Source: CADEDH01 sp965263455
GTDB lineage: Bacteria > Actinomycetota > Acidimicrobiia > Acidimicrobiales > SZUA-35
Direction: 5' to 3'
Assembly (NCBI GenBank): GCA_965263455.1
Contig: CBDHHN010000002.1
Span: 310,001-374,000 of the forward strand
DNA: 64,000 nucleotides
Shown: positions 29,324 through 37,697 of the stretch, piece after piece
Position numbering within the stretch: the first letter of the stretch is position 1
Layout of the letters: each line of letters opens with the position of its first letter
Translations under genes and position numbers: made by a program
The notes under the pieces: generated by a model
Database searches by the model: none
What the model saw: the letters and a program-made list of their open reading frames with translations, nothing else
Told to the model about the DNA's origin: nothing

Positions 29324-30339
29324 TACCCGATGGTGGCCAGCTGGTCGCGCCCTCGGCGGAGGAAGGCGAGGGCGGTGGCGCGCTGGTCGTCGGCCGCCAC
29401 CAACTCGGCGTAGGGCAGCAGCGCCCCACGGTAGGTGGTGGAGTTCCACATCGGATGGTCCGGCACGGCGTCGGGGTACCAGGCCGCGACGTACACGTAG
29501 GGGGTGGGCGACCCGCCTTCGGCGTCGCCGGGCGAGAACCCGAACGAGGCGCGATGGCGAGCCTCGTCGCTGCCGGTCTCGATGGCGGGGTCGAAGTGCT
29601 CGGGCCACAGTTGGGGGAACGACGGGTCGACCGAATCGGCATCGCCGCGGAGTTCCTCCAGCACCGAGTGGGCCAGGCCATACCAGGCGCCCAGGGCGGC
29701 GGCCGCCGCCGGATCGATCCCCAGCTCGGCGTCGAGGTCGCCCGGACCCGGGATGTCGAACTGGGAGGCCCACTCGACATCGGGCTCGATGCCGACGAAC
29801 TCGCCGGCGGCCCGGAGGGTGGTCACCGCCGTGCGGCGGACGTCGTCGCCCTGTTGCACCACCAGCTCGTGGCCCTCGACCCGGAGCTGGGTCTCGATGC
29901 CGGTCTCAGGGTCGATGAACCACGGGGTCCCGAAGCCGCCGACGGTGTAGCGGAGCCCGATCTTGGTGTTGGCTCGGCGCCGGGCCGGGGACAGGACGTA
30001 GGCCCCCACCCGGTGCAGCCCGAGGCGGGTGGCCGACCAGACGTCGACGTCGACCAGAGGCTCCAGCCGGGGCCAGGGGCCGAGCCAGTTGGTCCGGGCG
30101 AAGTCGGCCAGGCCGGGATGCTCGGCCACCACCTGGTGCCAGGTGGTGGCGCCGTCGGGCGCGGCGGCCTGCGGCAGGATGAGCCCGGTCGCCCCGTCGG
30201 GGCGGGCCAGCGGGTCGTCGGCGAACGGCTCGACGGTGACGGCGGGCCGGGACGGCTCGATGACGAGGGGGGTGCCGTCGACGCCGGCGGCGGCCAGCAG
30301 CTCGTTGGCTTCGGCCAGGGTGGTGCGGGAGGTTGCCAT
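29323..30339 (-). CDS. Conserved-looking hypothetical protein
   Basis: A 338-residue acidic soluble protein with no signal peptide, membrane helix or motif I recognise. Local features are TKIGLRYTVGGFGTPWF near the middle, a helix-rich GAWYGLAHSVLEELR, and a C-terminal segment with PYVYVAAWYPDAVP. Codon use and strand match the neighbours, so it is a real gene. It is followed by a strong hairpin, suggesting a single-gene unit. ATG at 30339 is chosen; GTG at 30357 would add six residues. Confidence 0.7.
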   Translation of the reverse strand: MATSRTTLAEANELLAAAGVDGTPLVIEPSRPAVTVEPFADDPLARPDGATGLILPQAAAPDGATTWHQVVAEHPGLADFARTNWLGPWPRLEPLVDVDVWSATRLGLHRVGAYVLSPARRRANTKIGLRYTVGGFGTPWFIDPETGIETQLRVEGHELVVQQGDDVRRTAVTTLRAAGEFVGIEPDVEWASQFDIPGPGDLDAELGIDPAAAAALGAWYGLAHSVLEELRGDADSVDPSFPQLWPEHFDPAIETGSDEARHRASFGFSPGDAEGGSPTPYVYVAAWYPDAVPDHPMWNSTTYRGALLPYAELVAADDQRATALAFLRRGRDQLATIG

Positions 30340-30469
30340 GGCCCAATCCAACCACACCGAACCGGCCCGTATGCCCGGATCGGGTCGGATAGCCGGACCC
30401 CTGCGGCCCGGCCCTCCGGAAGGCCGTTATCGGCTTGCCCCGACCACTCGGCTAGCGGAAGATCGCGGG

Positions 30470-31030
30470 ATGGAACCGCTGCCCGGGCGCATCGAAACCC
30501 CACGCCTGGTCCTCCGGGTGTGGGAGGTGCTCGACGTCGGGGCTCTGGCCGACGCCGTCACCGCCAACCTCGACCACCTCCGCCCCTACATGTCGTGGAT
30601 CGATCAGGAGCCGATGGCCGACGACGCCCGGGCGGCCCTGATCCTCAGCTGGCAGGACCAGCTGGCCGAGGGCGGTGAGGCCGTGTACGGGATGTTCGCC
30701 GCCGGGGAGGTGGTGGGAGGCTGTGGGCTGATCCCTCGCATCGGACCCGGCGGCTTGGAGATCGGCTACTGGGTCCATCGGGCCCACACTCGCAAGGGCT
30801 ACGCCGCCGAGGCGGCCCGGGCCCTCACCACGGCCGCCCTGGCCCATCCCGGGATCGGCCGGGTCGAGATCCGTCATGACCGATCGAACGTCGCCTCGTC
30901 CGGCGTACCGGCCAAGCTCGGCTACCGCCGGGACGGGACCCGGGACCGCCCGCCCGTCGCCCCGGCCGAGACCGGGGTCCAATGGGTCTGGTACACCGAC
31001 CACTCCCTCTGGGCCGACCCCGGACCCTAG
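30470..31030 (+). CDS. GNAT-family N-acetyltransferase (RimJ/RimL type)
   Basis: A 186-residue acetyl-CoA-dependent acyltransferase. It starts with TPRLVLRVWEVLDVGAL and LRPYMSWID as RimJ/RimL-type enzymes do; the acetyl-CoA loop is RKGYAAEAARALT near residue 107, and the segment SNVASSGVPAKLGYRRDG closes the fold. Substrate is not predictable: protein N-terminal or small-molecule amine. GGAAGA lies upstream of the ATG. It is one of four plus-strand genes and is convergent with rel. Confidence 0.88.
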   Translation: MEPLPGRIETPRLVLRVWEVLDVGALADAVTANLDHLRPYMSWIDQEPMADDARAALILSWQDQLAEGGEAVYGMFAAGEVVGGCGLIPRIGPGGLEIGYWVHRAHTRKGYAAEAARALTTAALAHPGIGRVEIRHDRSNVASSGVPAKLGYRRDGTRDRPPVAPAETGVQWVWYTDHSLWADPGP

Positions 31031-31045
31031 ACCCGGCCCGCGGGG

Positions 31046-33316
31046 TCAGCGCTTGCGACCCTCGACCAGGCGGTAGACGTCGTAGACCCCGTCCACCTGG
31101 CGGATGGAGCGGATGAGCCAGTCGAGGTGGGCCAGGTCGACGATCTCGAAGTCGAAGGTGAGGCGGGCGATGCTCTCCTCACTGGTGGCCGACGACGTCG
31201 ACAGGATGTTGATGTGCTGGTCGGACACCGCCTGGTAGACATCGGCCAGGAGGTGGGTCCGGTCGTAGGCCTTCACCTCGAGCGACACCACGAAGCTGTC
31301 GGCCTGGACGTCATCGGTCCACTCGACCTCGATCAACCGGTCGGCCTGGGAGTCGGCCAGGGACTCGGCGTTGGAGCAGTCGGTGCGGTGGACCGACACC
31401 CCGCGGCCGCGGGTCACGAAGCCCATGATGACGTCCCCCGGGACCGGGGTGCAGCATCGGGACAGTCGCACGTACACGTCGTCGAAGCCCTCGACCGACA
31501 CCCCGACCGAGCCGGGATCGCGGCGGGCCCGGGGCCGGCCGATCGACTCCTCGATGTCGGCCTTCGTCGCCGGCGCCGGGCTCTCCCCCAGGGCCTGGAG
31601 TTCCTTGGCCACCCGGGCCGCCGCCGACTCGCCCGACAGCTGGTTCTCGCCGATGGCCACATACAGCGACTCGAGGTCGGCGAAGTTCATCCGCTGGGCC
31701 ACGGCTTCCAGGGCCTCGATGCCGGCCTTGGGCGAGGTCGAGCCCAGCTCCCGGGCCACGCGGGCCAGGTCGGCCTTGGACACCCCTTCCCGGCGCAGGG
31801 CCCGGTCAAGAACCTGCTTGCCCTCCCGGATGGCGCCCTCGCGCCGCTCCCGGGAGAACCATTGGCGGATCTTGGACGAGGCCCGATGGGACGAGACGAA
31901 CTTCAGCCAGTCGCGCGACGGTCCGGCGCCCTCGACCTTGGAGGTGAAGATCTCGACCGTCTCGCCGGAGTGGAGAGGCTCCGACAGCGGCACCAGACGC
32001 CCGTCGACCTTGGCCCCGACGCAGCGGTGGCCGACGTCGGTGTGGATGGCGTAGGCGAAATCGATCGGGGTCGAGCCGGCCGGGAGGGTCGTGACCGCCC
32101 CCTGCGGGGTGAAGACGAAGACCTCCTCCTGGTCGAGGTCGACCTTGAGGTTGGCCATGAACTCGCCGGGGTCGGAGGTGTCCTTCTCCCAGTCGATGAT
32201 GCGGGTCAGCCACGGCAGGTCGACGTTCTCGTCGCCCTCCTTGTAGCTGTAGTGGGAGGCCACGCCGCTCTCGGCCCGCTCGTGCATCTCCCGGGTCCGG
32301 ATCTGGACCTCGATCGTCTTGCCCTGGGGACCCACCACCGTCGTGTGCAGCGACTGGTAGAGGTTGAACTTGGGCATGGCCACGTAGTCCTTGAACCGGC
32401 CCGGCACCGGCTTCCAGGTGGCGTGGATCGAACCCAGGGCGGCGTAGCAGTCCCGAACCGAATCGACGATGACCCGGATGCCGACCAGGTCGTGGATCTC
32501 GTCGAAGTGCTTCTCCTTGGCCACGATCTTCTCGTAGATGGACCACAGGTGTTTGTCCCGACCGACCACCTCGGCTTCGATCCCCAACTCGTCGACCCGG
32601 CGACGGATGTCCTCCAGGATCTGGGTCAGGTAGAACTCCCGTTCGGGGGCCCGAACCGCCACCATGTGCTCGATCTCGGCGTAGCGCTTCGGGTGGAGGG
32701 CGGCGAAGCTCAGATCCTCCAGCTGGGTCTTGATCTCCTGCATGCCCAGCCGGTGGGCCAGGGGGGCGTAGATGTCGAGCGTCTCCCGGGCGATGCGCTG
32801 CTGTTTCCAGGTCGGGAGGGCGGCGATGGTCCGCAGGTTGTGGAGCCGGTCGCACAGCTTCACGATCAGGACCCGCAGATCCTTGGCCATGGCGACCAGC
32901 ATCTTGCGGAACGAGGCGGCCTGCTGGGCCTCCTTGGAGTCGAACCGGAGCCGGTCCAGCTTGGTCAACCCGTCGACGATCATGGCCACGTCGCCCCCGA
33001 AGGCCCGCTGGATGTCCTCCAACTCGATCCGGGTGTCCTCGACGGCATCGTGGAGCAGGGCCGACGAGATGGTGATCTCGTCCATGCCCAACTCGGCCAC
33101 GATGCGGGCCACGGCCAGGGGGTGGGTGATGTAGGGCTCGCCCGACTTCCGACGTTGCGAGGCGTGGGCCTTGGCCGCCATGCGGTAGGCCCGGGAGATC
33201 ATGTCGATGCGCCGCTCGTCCTCGACCTCGTCGAACCGGGTGATCAGGGGCGCGATCTGGTCCTCGGTCTGGCGGCGCTCACGGCGCCAGGGAAGAACTC
33301 GTTCGACGGTGACCAT
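31046..33316 (-). CDS. rel: Bifunctional (p)ppGpp synthetase/hydrolase
   Basis: A 756-residue long RelA/SpoT homologue controlling the stringent response. The hydrolase HD domain has LLHDAVEDT and keeps the HD pair; the synthetase domain has DLVGIRVIVDS and the RFKD motif typical of bifunctional enzymes; TGS (VFTPQGAVTTLP), a conserved-cysteine region (LSRCCTPVPGD) and a C-terminal ACT domain follow. All domains look active. TACCGT ends nine bases before the ATG. It is downstream of secF, the same order as in Mycobacterium. Confidence 0.96.
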   Translation of the reverse strand: MVTVERVLPWRRERRQTEDQIAPLITRFDEVEDERRIDMISRAYRMAAKAHASQRRKSGEPYITHPLAVARIVAELGMDEITISSALLHDAVEDTRIELEDIQRAFGGDVAMIVDGLTKLDRLRFDSKEAQQAASFRKMLVAMAKDLRVLIVKLCDRLHNLRTIAALPTWKQQRIARETLDIYAPLAHRLGMQEIKTQLEDLSFAALHPKRYAEIEHMVAVRAPEREFYLTQILEDIRRRVDELGIEAEVVGRDKHLWSIYEKIVAKEKHFDEIHDLVGIRVIVDSVRDCYAALGSIHATWKPVPGRFKDYVAMPKFNLYQSLHTTVVGPQGKTIEVQIRTREMHERAESGVASHYSYKEGDENVDLPWLTRIIDWEKDTSDPGEFMANLKVDLDQEEVFVFTPQGAVTTLPAGSTPIDFAYAIHTDVGHRCVGAKVDGRLVPLSEPLHSGETVEIFTSKVEGAGPSRDWLKFVSSHRASSKIRQWFSRERREGAIREGKQVLDRALRREGVSKADLARVARELGSTSPKAGIEALEAVAQRMNFADLESLYVAIGENQLSGESAAARVAKELQALGESPAPATKADIEESIGRPRARRDPGSVGVSVEGFDDVYVRLSRCCTPVPGDVIMGFVTRGRGVSVHRTDCSNAESLADSQADRLIEVEWTDDVQADSFVVSLEVKAYDRTHLLADVYQAVSDQHINILSTSSATSEESIARLTFDFEIVDLAHLDWLIRSIRQVDGVYDVYRLVEGRKR

Positions 33317-33325
33317 GTCCCCTCA

Positions 33326-33331
33326 ACGGTA
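33326..33331 (-). promoter_or_regulatory. Possible -10 for rel
   Basis: TACCGT on the minus strand ending nine bases before the rel ATG; the expected +1 is two or three bases before the start codon. Confidence 0.35.
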
Positions 33332-33363
33332 GTGCGTCACCGAAGCCGAACGGTGACCGGTGC

Positions 33364-33380
33364 CGGGGCCCTGGGCCCCG
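33364..33380 (-). terminator. Hairpin between secF and rel
   Basis: A seven-base perfect stem (CGGGGCC/GGCCCCG) with a three-base loop in the 108-base gap after secF. It could end the ruvCAB-queA-tgt-yajC-secDF unit. No T-tract. Confidence 0.4.
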
Positions 33381-33424
33381 ACCCGTCGGGGCCTCGACTG
33401 CGTGGCGGGCCGTCCCGGGCCGGG

Positions 33425-34462
33425 TCAGCGGCGGCGCTTCTTGCGGGGCCGGGCCTCGACGCCGCCGATGTCGACCCGATCGGCGTCACCCTCGCCGTCG
33501 CCGAAGGCCTCGGCCGCCCGACGTCGACGACGGGCCTCGTCGTCGGTGACCGGCTCCCGTTCCTTGAGCCAGGCCAGGACCGGGGCGGCGACGAAGATCG
33601 AGGAGTAGGTGCCGAGGATGAGGCCGACGAACAGGGCCAGGGCGAAGCCTCGCAACGATCCGCCCCCGAGGAACAGGCCGCCGATGATGAGCATCGAGGC
33701 CACCGGCAACACCGTGGTCACCGTGGTGTTGAGCGAGCGCATCAGCACCTGGTTCATGGACCGGTTGATCAACTCGGTGTGGCTGATGCCGTCGCCCAGC
33801 GGGCTGTTCTGGTTCTCCCGTACCTTGTCGTAGACCACCACGGTGTCGTACAGGGAGTAGCCGAGGATGGTGAGCAGGGCGATGATGGTGGCCGGGCTCA
33901 CCTGGAAGGCGAACAGCGAGTACACCCCGGCCGTGATGGCCAGGTCGTGCACCACGGCCACCAGCGCCCCGATCGCCATACGCCATTCGAGGGCCACGGC
34001 CAGGTAGAGGGCCACGGCGGCGAAGAACAGGGCCAGGGCCCGCAGGGCCGAGTTGGTGATCTGGGTGCCCCAGGTCGGGCCGACGGTCGACACCGTGACC
34101 TCGTCGGGGGAGACGCCGGCCACCTCGGCCAGGCCGGTCACGATCTCGCCGCTGCGGTCGATGTCGTCGCTCCCCGACTGGACCCGGACGAAGGTCCCCC
34201 GACTGGGGTCCTCGACGATCTGCACCCGGGCCTCGCTGAGCCCGGACACGGCGCCCCGGGCGTCGGCCACGGTCACCGTGTCGTCGACCGGGACCTCCCA
34301 CACCCCACCGCCCTCGAAGTCGATGCTGAGGTTCAGGCCTCGGATCAACAGCAACAGGATGGAGATGACCACCAGGGCGGCCGAGATCGGCACCGATCGT
34401 CGCCACCACGGCCGGAAGTCGATGGCGGCGCCGCCGCGGTAGAGGTTGGTGAGCAGGCTCAT
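33425..34462 (-). CDS. secF: Protein translocase subunit SecF
   Basis: A 345-residue RND-like membrane subunit that, with SecD, uses proton motive force to aid Sec export. Six transmembrane segments; the first is followed by the LSIDFEGGGVWEV motif near residue 45. The signature around VVYDKVRENQ is present near 205, with inner helices carrying GYSLYDTVV. The C-terminus is basic and cytoplasmic. It is eight bases after secD. Confidence 0.95.
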   Translation of the reverse strand: MSLLTNLYRGGAAIDFRPWWRRSVPISAALVVISILLLLIRGLNLSIDFEGGGVWEVPVDDTVTVADARGAVSGLSEARVQIVEDPSRGTFVRVQSGSDDIDRSGEIVTGLAEVAGVSPDEVTVSTVGPTWGTQITNSALRALALFFAAVALYLAVALEWRMAIGALVAVVHDLAITAGVYSLFAFQVSPATIIALLTILGYSLYDTVVVYDKVRENQNSPLGDGISHTELINRSMNQVLMRSLNTTVTTVLPVASMLIIGGLFLGGGSLRGFALALFVGLILGTYSSIFVAAPVLAWLKEREPVTDDEARRRRRAAEAFGDGEGDADRVDIGGVEARPRKKRRR

Positions 34463-34469
34463 GACGACC

Positions 34470-36215
34470 TCACGATGTCTGACCCCCGGTGGGCAGGCCG
34501 AGCAGGCCGGGGTTGTCGATGACGGCCTTGCGCCGGGCCAGGGCGGCCAGGGCCGGGCGCATGAACAGCCAGGAGATGATCAGGTCGAGGAGGGTGGCCA
34601 GGCCGAGATAGAAGGCGAAACCCCGGACCGCGCCGACCGTCAGCAGGTAGAGGAGGACGGCGGCGATGAGGCTGACCACGTCGGCCTTGACGATGGTGGA
34701 GATGGCGCTGCGGTAGGCCCGCTCGACCGACGTCGGCACCGTCCGACCACCGCGGTAGGCGTCCTTCACGTTCTCGAAGTAGACGATGTTGGAGTCGGCC
34801 GACACCCCGACCGAGACGATCAGGCCGACCACGCCGGCCAGGGTCAGGGCCAGGCCGGCGTTCTCGCCGAACCAGGCGATGATGGTCCACAGCAGCAGGG
34901 CGGAGATCACGAGGCCGCCCAGGGCCACCAGGCCGGCCAGTCGGTAGTAGGCCAGGAGGTACACGGCCACCAGGCTCAAGCCGACGAGACCGGCGATCAC
35001 GCCGGCCCGGAGGACGTCGTCGCCCACGGTGGCGGAAACGGTCCGGGTCTGCTGGGTCTCCAGTTCGACCGGAAGGGCGCCGAAGCGGAGGACCGAGGCC
35101 AGGTCCCGGGCCTCCTCCTCCTCGAATTCGCCCGTGATCACGATGCCGTCGCGGGGGAACGACGGCTGCTGGATGACCGGGGCCGACACGATCTCGTGGT
35201 CGAGCACGATGGCCAGGCGACCGGGGCCGGGCTGACCGGTGCTGGTGAAGGTCGGGGGGCACGTGGCGGTCCCGCTGAAGCAGGCGGTGGCGGCGGCGTT
35301 GAACTGTTCGATGCCCGCCGACCCGGCCTTGAACACCGGGTTCACGGTCCACTCGCCGGTCGGGCCGAGATCGACGGCCGCCGTCTCCAGCGTCTCACCC
35401 TTGAGCAGGGTCGGCCCGAGGCAGAAACGGAGGCCGTCCCGGTTGGCCAGCACCACCGGCCGGTCGGCCTCGTCGTCCTCGGGAGCCGTGAGCTGGCCCC
35501 CGGTACAGGCTTCGAGAATGGCCAACTCATCCGGGTCGGCGGTGCCCTGGGGGCTGGGGATCTGGACCGCCCCGCCGTCGTCGGTCCCGGGATCGCCCTC
35601 CTCGGCGGAGGTGGAGGTGGAGGTGGAGGAGGGGGTGGAGGTGGTGGTCGTCGAGCCGTCGGTGGTGGAGGTGGTGTCGTCACCCTGGGTGAGTACGACG
35701 GGAGCCAGCCGACCGGCCGAGCCCGACAGCGAGTTCTCCTCGTCGGCCGGGTCGCCCTCGGGGGCGGTGGTGCTCGTGGGGGCCGGCTCGCCCCCGTCGG
35801 CACCGCTCCCGTCGGCACCGTCGTCGACGGCCGACGGGTCGAGGGTGGGATCGAACTCCGTCGTTCCTCCGACCGGGAACAGCACCGGCCGGAACCGGAG
35901 TTCGGCCGTCTGGCCCACCAGTTCGAGGGCGCGCTGCTGCTGTTCGACGCCGGGAAGGTCGACGACGATCGTGTCGCCCTGGCGGGAGATCTCGGGCTCG
36001 GCCACGCCGAGGGAGTCGACCCGGGATCGGATGATCTCGACCGACTGGTCGAGGGCGTCGTCGGGCGCCGGATTGGTGGGGCGCAGCACCACCGAGACAC
36101 CGCCCTGCAGGTCCAGGCCGAGCAGGGGTTGGTTGCCGACGGCCACCGTGTAGACGGCGCCGGCCACCGCCACCAGAACCACGAGCAGTGCCGACAGGCC
36201 CGGACGGTTCGCCAT
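34470..36215 (-). CDS. secD: Protein translocase subunit SecD with low-complexity insert
   Basis: A 581-residue SecD: first transmembrane helix, GLDLQGGVSVVLR motif, periplasmic P1 domain, then five C-terminal helices with GVSADSNIVYFENVKDAYRGG. Unusually, about residues 118-215 are an Asp/Ser/Thr/Pro/Gly-rich low-complexity block within the periplasmic domain, with no typical SecD sequence. The core motifs on both sides are normal, so the protein is probably functional. It is seven bases after yajC and precedes secF. Confidence 0.95.
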   Translation of the reverse strand: MANRPGLSALLVVLVAVAGAVYTVAVGNQPLLGLDLQGGVSVVLRPTNPAPDDALDQSVEIIRSRVDSLGVAEPEISRQGDTIVVDLPGVEQQQRALELVGQTAELRFRPVLFPVGGTTEFDPTLDPSAVDDGADGSGADGGEPAPTSTTAPEGDPADEENSLSGSAGRLAPVVLTQGDDTTSTTDGSTTTTSTPSSTSTSTSAEEGDPGTDDGGAVQIPSPQGTADPDELAILEACTGGQLTAPEDDEADRPVVLANRDGLRFCLGPTLLKGETLETAAVDLGPTGEWTVNPVFKAGSAGIEQFNAAATACFSGTATCPPTFTSTGQPGPGRLAIVLDHEIVSAPVIQQPSFPRDGIVITGEFEEEEARDLASVLRFGALPVELETQQTRTVSATVGDDVLRAGVIAGLVGLSLVAVYLLAYYRLAGLVALGGLVISALLLWTIIAWFGENAGLALTLAGVVGLIVSVGVSADSNIVYFENVKDAYRGGRTVPTSVERAYRSAISTIVKADVVSLIAAVLLYLLTVGAVRGFAFYLGLATLLDLIISWLFMRPALAALARRKAVIDNPGLLGLPTGGQTS

Positions 36216-36221
36216 GGGGAC

Positions 36222-36491
36222 TCAGTCCTCCTCGTCGGCCGGAGGTTCGACCTTCGACGCCACGGCCGAGCGGGACACCTTCAGCTCGACCGAGTCGGCC
36301 ACCTCGAGCCAGTACACGTCGGGCTCCATGGCCGACACGAAGCCGTGGATCCCGGAGTTGAGCAGCACCTCGTCACCGACCTCGATCGAGGCGATCAACT
36401 CCCGATGGGCCCGATTGCGCCGCTGCTGAGGCCAGATGAGGGCGACGTACCCGAACACCGCCAACAGAACGAAAGGAATTACCTGCTCCAC
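36222..36491 (-). CDS. yajC: YajC, Sec translocase accessory subunit
   Basis: An 89-residue single-pass membrane protein of the SecDF-YajC complex. An N-terminal helix (about 4-20) is followed by PQQRRNRAHRELIASIEVGDEVLLNSGIHG-like sequence, in which the RR and the GDEV..SGIHG segment are the family signature. The start is GTG at 36491 with GGAGG eight bases upstream. It is followed closely by secD and secF. Confidence 0.93.
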   Translation of the reverse strand: MEQVIPFVLLAVFGYVALIWPQQRRNRAHRELIASIEVGDEVLLNSGIHGFVSAMEPDVYWLEVADSVELKVSRSAVASKVEPPADEED

Positions 36492-36569
36492 AACCGCAAC
36501 CTCCAGCGTGCTGACGTTAGCGGCTCCGGAAGCGGATCCGACGCCGCTCCGGGCACCGGATCGGGGCCG

Positions 36570-37697
36570 TCAGCGGCCGGTGTCCGGGGGCGTCTCGCCT
36601 CCGGCCCACACCGACCACACCTCGTGTCGTAGCGAGGCGAACGTACCCGCCACGATGGCGTCCCGCATGCGGGACACCAGATGGGCCAGCCAGGCCAGGT
36701 TGTGGAGGGTGATGATCCGCCCCGCCGTCGGCTCGTTGGTCACCAGCAGATGCCGGAGGTAGGCCCGCGAGTACCGCTCCGAGAGTGGGTGCCGGAAGCC
36801 GGGGTCGATGGGCCCGTCGTCACGGGCGAAGCGCAGGTTGCGGAGGTTGAGGCGACCCTCGGAGGTCAGGGCCGTTCCGTGGCGGGCCAGCCGGGTGGGC
36901 AGCACGCAGTCGAACATGTCGACCCCGTTGTGCACGGCCTCGATCAGGCCCACCGGGTCGCCCAGGCCCATGAAGTACCGGGGTTGGTCGGCGGGGAGTT
37001 CGGCGGTGGCGGCGGCCAGGGCCGGGACCATGGCATCGCGGCTCTCCCCCACCGACAGGCCGCCGACGGCGTACCCGTCGAATCCGATCTCGACCGTGCG
37101 GCGGGCGGCGTCGGCCCGAAGGTCGGGTTCGACCCCGCCCTGGACGATGCCGAACTGGGCCTGGTCGCTACGGCTGTGGGCGGCTCGGCATCGTTCGGCC
37201 CACCGCAGGGTCCGCTCGACCACGTCGGCCAGATGCTCGCGGGTGGCGGGTAGCGCCGGGCACACGTCGAGGACCATGGCGATGTCGCTGCCCAGCTCCT
37301 CCTGGACCTGGACCGACCGCTCGGGGGTCAGCTCGACGTAGGCCCCGTCGTAGACCGACCGGAACCGGGCGCCCTCCTCGGTGATCTTCGGTTCCAGGGA
37401 GAAGATCTGGTAACCGCCGGAGTCGGTCAGGATGTGGCCGTCCCAGCCCATGAAGGGGTGGAGGCCGCCCAGGTCGGCGATGAGGTCCGAGCCCGGTCGC
37501 TCCATCAGGTGGTAGGTGTTGGCCAGGACGATGGGCGGGGCCAGGGCGTCGAGGTCGCCGGTGTCGAGGGTCTTGACCGCGGCCCGGGTCCCCACCGGCA
37601 TGAACACCGGGGTCTCGATCTCGCCTCGGGGGGTGGTCATCCGACCGGCCCGGGCCCGACCGTCGGTGGCCTCGACGTTCAGCGTGAGTTTCACCAC
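36570..37697 (-). CDS. tgt: tRNA-guanine transglycosylase lacking the zinc cysteines
   Basis: Exchanges guanine-34 of GUN-anticodon tRNAs for preQ1 in queuosine synthesis. The 375-residue TIM barrel keeps the catalytic parts: TDSGGYQ (Asp92), DVCPALP, FGIVQGG, GYAVGGLSVGE and MFDCVLPTR (nucleophile Asp263). The C-terminal zinc site, normally DPxCxCxxC then YSRAYL, here reads DPGFRHPLSERYSRAYL: the three cysteines are Phe301, His303 and Ser306. Only His332 (LHNL) of the four ligands is kept. The DNA reads cleanly, so this is not a frameshift. It overlaps queA by seven bases. Confidence 0.93.
   Translation of the reverse strand: MVKLTLNVEATDGRARAGRMTTPRGEIETPVFMPVGTRAAVKTLDTGDLDALAPPIVLANTYHLMERPGSDLIADLGGLHPFMGWDGHILTDSGGYQIFSLEPKITEEGARFRSVYDGAYVELTPERSVQVQEELGSDIAMVLDVCPALPATREHLADVVERTLRWAERCRAAHSRSDQAQFGIVQGGVEPDLRADAARRTVEIGFDGYAVGGLSVGESRDAMVPALAAATAELPADQPRYFMGLGDPVGLIEAVHNGVDMFDCVLPTRLARHGTALTSEGRLNLRNLRFARDDGPIDPGFRHPLSERYSRAYLRHLLVTNEPTAGRIITLHNLAWLAHLVSRMRDAIVAGTFASLRHEVWSVWAGGETPPDTGR

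Noticed and set aside
31127..34522. Plus-strand long frame opposite rel and secF
   Set aside because: Both strands are open because of composition; only the minus strand shows known protein motifs.
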